A stretch of 18,354 nt of DNA from contig CAZVME010000067.1 in the NCBI GenBank assembly GCA_964628835.1, positions 1 through 18,354 on the forward strand, given 5' to 3'. Both the position numbers and the translations under genes were made by a program. This DNA comes from JAAGZL01 sp964628835. GTDB taxonomy: Bacteria > Pseudomonadota > Gammaproteobacteria > Chromatiales > Chromatiaceae. Positions 16,507-18,354 of the stretch are shown here, piece after piece; the stretch's first letter is position 1; every line of letters begins with the position of its first letter. The notes under the pieces were generated by a model. The model did no database searches. It saw nothing but the letters and a program-made list of their open reading frames with translations, and was not told the origin of the DNA.

Positions 16507-16540
16507 AAAAAAACCCAATGCGAGTGCATTGGGTTTTTTT
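16507..16540 (-). terminator. Strong intrinsic terminator between dsrP and dsrN
   Basis: A perfect 15-bp inverted repeat, arms 16507-16521 and 16526-16540, with loop GAGT. The GC part of the stem is ACCCAATGC, flanked by seven A on one side and seven T on the other, so it can act in both directions. It lies 34 bases after the dsrP stop and 62 bases before the dsrN start. Confidence 0.9.
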
Positions 16541-16574
16541 AAATGTGCCTCTATACAATCCTGATGGTTCAGAA

Positions 16575-17771
16575 TCAGATACTATCCGGGTCTTCCAGGC
16601 TATCAGGCAGCATCGGGAACATACGGGCAATAACCGCAACAATGGTCATAGCCACGATCACCCCGCCGATGCCCAACATGGCCTCTGGCAAGCTAGGCAC
16701 ATAACTGTTAACCATCCCATCAAAGAAGCTGCTCTCGATTACCTCTTTACCAGGGAACAGGGTCATAGGGAAGGCCTGGCCTCCAATCACGATCACATAG
16801 ACCTGGAAGAAGCCACCAATTAGCACCATGAACGCTGCAGCAAGAATGGAAAAACGTGAACTGGAAAAAGCTGGAGAGTAGATCAAAATCAGCGGAATAA
16901 CACCGCCAATCAGCACCTGTCCAATCCAGAACATCTTGGTATAGATGCCACCTTCCAGCAGGACAAAATTCTCAATCCCGTGGTGTTGGGTGATGTAAAG
17001 ATTGCTCAAATGATAAACCAGTGCAAAGTAGAGTACCGCCGCAACAAATACCCCCAGCAGGTTTTTCAGCTTAGCAATGCGCAGATCACCAATCTTACGA
17101 TCATCCCACCAGTAGGCAGCCATCAGGGTAATGATAAAAAATGCCAAACCATAGCTGAATGACATGATGATGAACATGGGCGCCATGATGGCAGCATCAT
17201 ATGCCTCACGTGCCACCAGAAAACCAAAGATGGAACCGGTACCAGTGGTGAGCGCCAAACGCCACAGAAATGCGGTAATGCCAAGCGGCCGGTACAGAGC
17301 CTTGCCCTTGCGGTCGATCATGGCCCACAGATAGATGCCAACGATGACGAAGAAACCGGTATACAGATAGATATTCCAGGCAAAGATGGACTTGAAGTTG
17401 TACTTGGTCATGGCGACAATCAAACGATCAGGACGTCCCAGATCCAGCACCAGCACCATCAGGCCACCAGCCAGCAGTGCAATAGCCAGCACACTGGAAA
17501 AACGTCCCAGCGGCTTGTACATAGGCCCGCCAAACACCGAGCCGATGGAAGCCACATTGAGGGCGCCGGAGGCGGCCACAATCAAGAAGATGGCAACTAC
17601 ATGGGGCAGACCCCAGACTATCTGATTGGTCATGCCGGTCACATAGTGGCCGTTGTGTTCCATATGGTATACCGCCATCAACGCCAGCATGATCAGAAGG
17701 GCCATGACGCCCATACCACTCCAGAAACGGGGTGATGCACACCCTAATTCGCGATAGTTAATTTTTTCCAT
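16575..17771 (-). CDS. dsrP: DsrP, NrfD/PsrC-type membrane subunit of DsrMKJOP
   Basis: A 398-residue integral membrane protein with about ten hydrophobic segments, of the NrfD/PsrC family that exchanges electrons with quinones. It forms the membrane anchor for the DsrO ferredoxin and DsrJ cytochrome in the DsrMKJOP complex, linking the quinone pool or periplasm to sulfur metabolism. The start ATG 17771 is preceded by AGGGG about 8 bases upstream; the in-frame extension to 17813 would overlap dsrO and is less likely. It starts 19 bases after the dsrO stop, clearly in one operon. Order O-P-N-R, together with cysteine-free DsrR, is why I call it DsrP and not a nitrite or polysulfide reductase subunit. 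A terminator follows. Confidence 0.92.
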   Translation of the reverse strand: MEKINYRELGCASPRFWSGMGVMALLIMLALMAVYHMEHNGHYVTGMTNQIVWGLPHVVAIFLIVAASGALNVASIGSVFGGPMYKPLGRFSSVLAIALLAGGLMVLVLDLGRPDRLIVAMTKYNFKSIFAWNIYLYTGFFVIVGIYLWAMIDRKGKALYRPLGITAFLWRLALTTGTGSIFGFLVAREAYDAAIMAPMFIIMSFSYGLAFFIITLMAAYWWDDRKIGDLRIAKLKNLLGVFVAAVLYFALVYHLSNLYITQHHGIENFVLLEGGIYTKMFWIGQVLIGGVIPLILIYSPAFSSSRFSILAAAFMVLIGGFFQVYVIVIGGQAFPMTLFPGKEVIESSFFDGMVNSYVPSLPEAMLGIGGVIVAMTIVAVIARMFPMLPDSLEDPDSI

Positions 17772-17790
17772 CGAGTAGGCCCCTATACGG

Positions 17791-18354
17791 CTAGACGTTC
17801 GTATACCGAACACCAGTGTTCAACATCAGATCCTCACGCAGCTGACGACTTGGCTGCGATTTCAATGCCTTGGATACGGCGCTGTTTGGATCCTTGAGAT
17901 CGCCAAATACGATGGCGTTATGGCCCTCTTTGGTGCAGGCCTCGGCGCAGGCAGTAGTGCCCTTACCGGCATCCAGGCGGTTGGCACAGAGGTTACATGA
18001 CTCCACACAACCCTTGCCACGCGGTGATCCGACCACCTGTTCGGTCACATCGGCATGAATGAAAGAGCGCGCCTTGTATGGGCATGCCATCATGCAGTAG
18101 CGACAGCCGATGCAGATGTGACGATCAACCATCACAATGCCATCAGCCCGCTTGAATGAGGCGCCGGTGGGACACACATCCACACATGGTGGGTTTTCAC
18201 AGTGCTGACACATCAGCGGCAGGTTACTCACCACGCCGGTCTGAGTATCTTTCAGTTTTACCTTGCGAATCCACTGTGGACGTTGCTCTTCCCACATTGC
18301 ATCGTCATGACCCTCAGGTTTTTTCACCAGATCGATGCCGTTCTCTTTATCACA
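17791..18354 (-). CDS. dsrO: DsrO, periplasmic 4Fe-4S ferredoxin subunit (5' end outside window)
   Basis: The C-terminal 187 residues of an iron-sulfur protein of the NrfC/DsrO type. The reading frame is open to the right edge, beginning C-D-K-E-N-G, where the cysteine is the last of the first cluster motif. Visible motifs are CQHCENPPCVDVCP, CIGCRYCMMACP, and the CVESCNLC group with TACAEAC. Four 4Fe-4S clusters are expected. The missing N-terminus should hold a Tat signal and the rest of the first motif. It passes electrons between DsrJ and DsrP on the periplasmic side. The GTG at 18327 is not the real start, because the frame and an essential cysteine continue upstream. Confidence 0.92.
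   Translation of the reverse strand, partial: CDKENGIDLVKKPEGHDDAMWEEQRPQWIRKVKLKDTQTGVVSNLPLMCQHCENPPCVDVCPTGASFKRADGIVMVDRHICIGCRYCMMACPYKARSFIHADVTEQVVGSPRGKGCVESCNLCANRLDAGKGTTACAEACTKEGHNAIVFGDLKDPNSAVSKALKSQPSRQLREDLMLNTGVRYTNV

Noticed and set aside
16575..18354. NrfC/NrfD nitrite reductase or polysulfide reductase subunits
   Set aside because: Same families, but the order with dsrN and a cysteine-free dsrR points to DsrO and DsrP.
1..18354. CRISPR array, tRNA or rRNA genes
   Set aside because: No regularly spaced short repeats, cloverleaf-like sequences or rRNA stretches were seen by reading; a covariance-model search was not possible.

Overview
The window comes from a sulfur-oxidising gammaproteobacterium, judged by gene content only; I do not claim a genus. 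The right end carries four genes in the order dsrO-dsrP-dsrN-dsrR, all on the minus strand. This is the order in the reverse-type dissimilatory sulfite reductase (rDsr) clusters of Allochromatium vinosum and related sulfur oxidisers. DsrR is the cysteine-free A-type-carrier-like protein known from that pathway. Housekeeping genes pepN, grxC and hslR fit the same class.

Layout, left to right. Bases 2-2494 (+) are the C-terminal ~830 residues of an RND efflux pump. A degenerate inverted repeat follows, between convergent genes. Next is a two-gene minus-strand operon: a CYTH-like/CHAD protein with a 4-bp overlap into a ParA/MinD-family ATPase. Divergent from it, after a ~300-bp promoter region, lie a possible 54-residue ORF and a membrane-bound PAS-PAS-GGDEF-EAL protein, joined by an ATGA overlap. 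From 8323 to 10377 there is a gene-poor, AT-richer region. Its only clear gene is an AcfC-like periplasmic binding protein (-), and an 88-bp direct repeat lies on each side of that gene. pepN (-) is divergent from grxC-hslR (+). An unrecognised 102-residue protein (-) and a DUF971 protein (+) diverge from a short intergenic region holding a dyad. The DUF971 gene meets dsrR tail to tail with a 4-bp overlap, and the dsr block runs off the right edge.

How the genes work together. DsrO and DsrP are the periplasmic iron-sulfur and quinone-interacting membrane parts of the DsrMKJOP complex. DsrN amidates siroheme for the sulfite reductase. DsrR is needed for full sulfur-globule oxidation in A. vinosum. 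The DUF971 protein may belong with iron-sulfur handling, because this domain is also the C-terminal part of HCF101-type Mrp/ApbC proteins. The CHAD-ParA pair is the most intriguing unit: CHAD domains bind polyphosphate granules and ParA/MinD ATPases position cargo, so the pair could position granules (inference).

Odd points are a strong intrinsic terminator between dsrP and dsrN, the repeat-flanked solitary binding protein, and the small ORF in front of the c-di-GMP enzyme. I found no rRNA, tRNA, CRISPR array or intact transposase.
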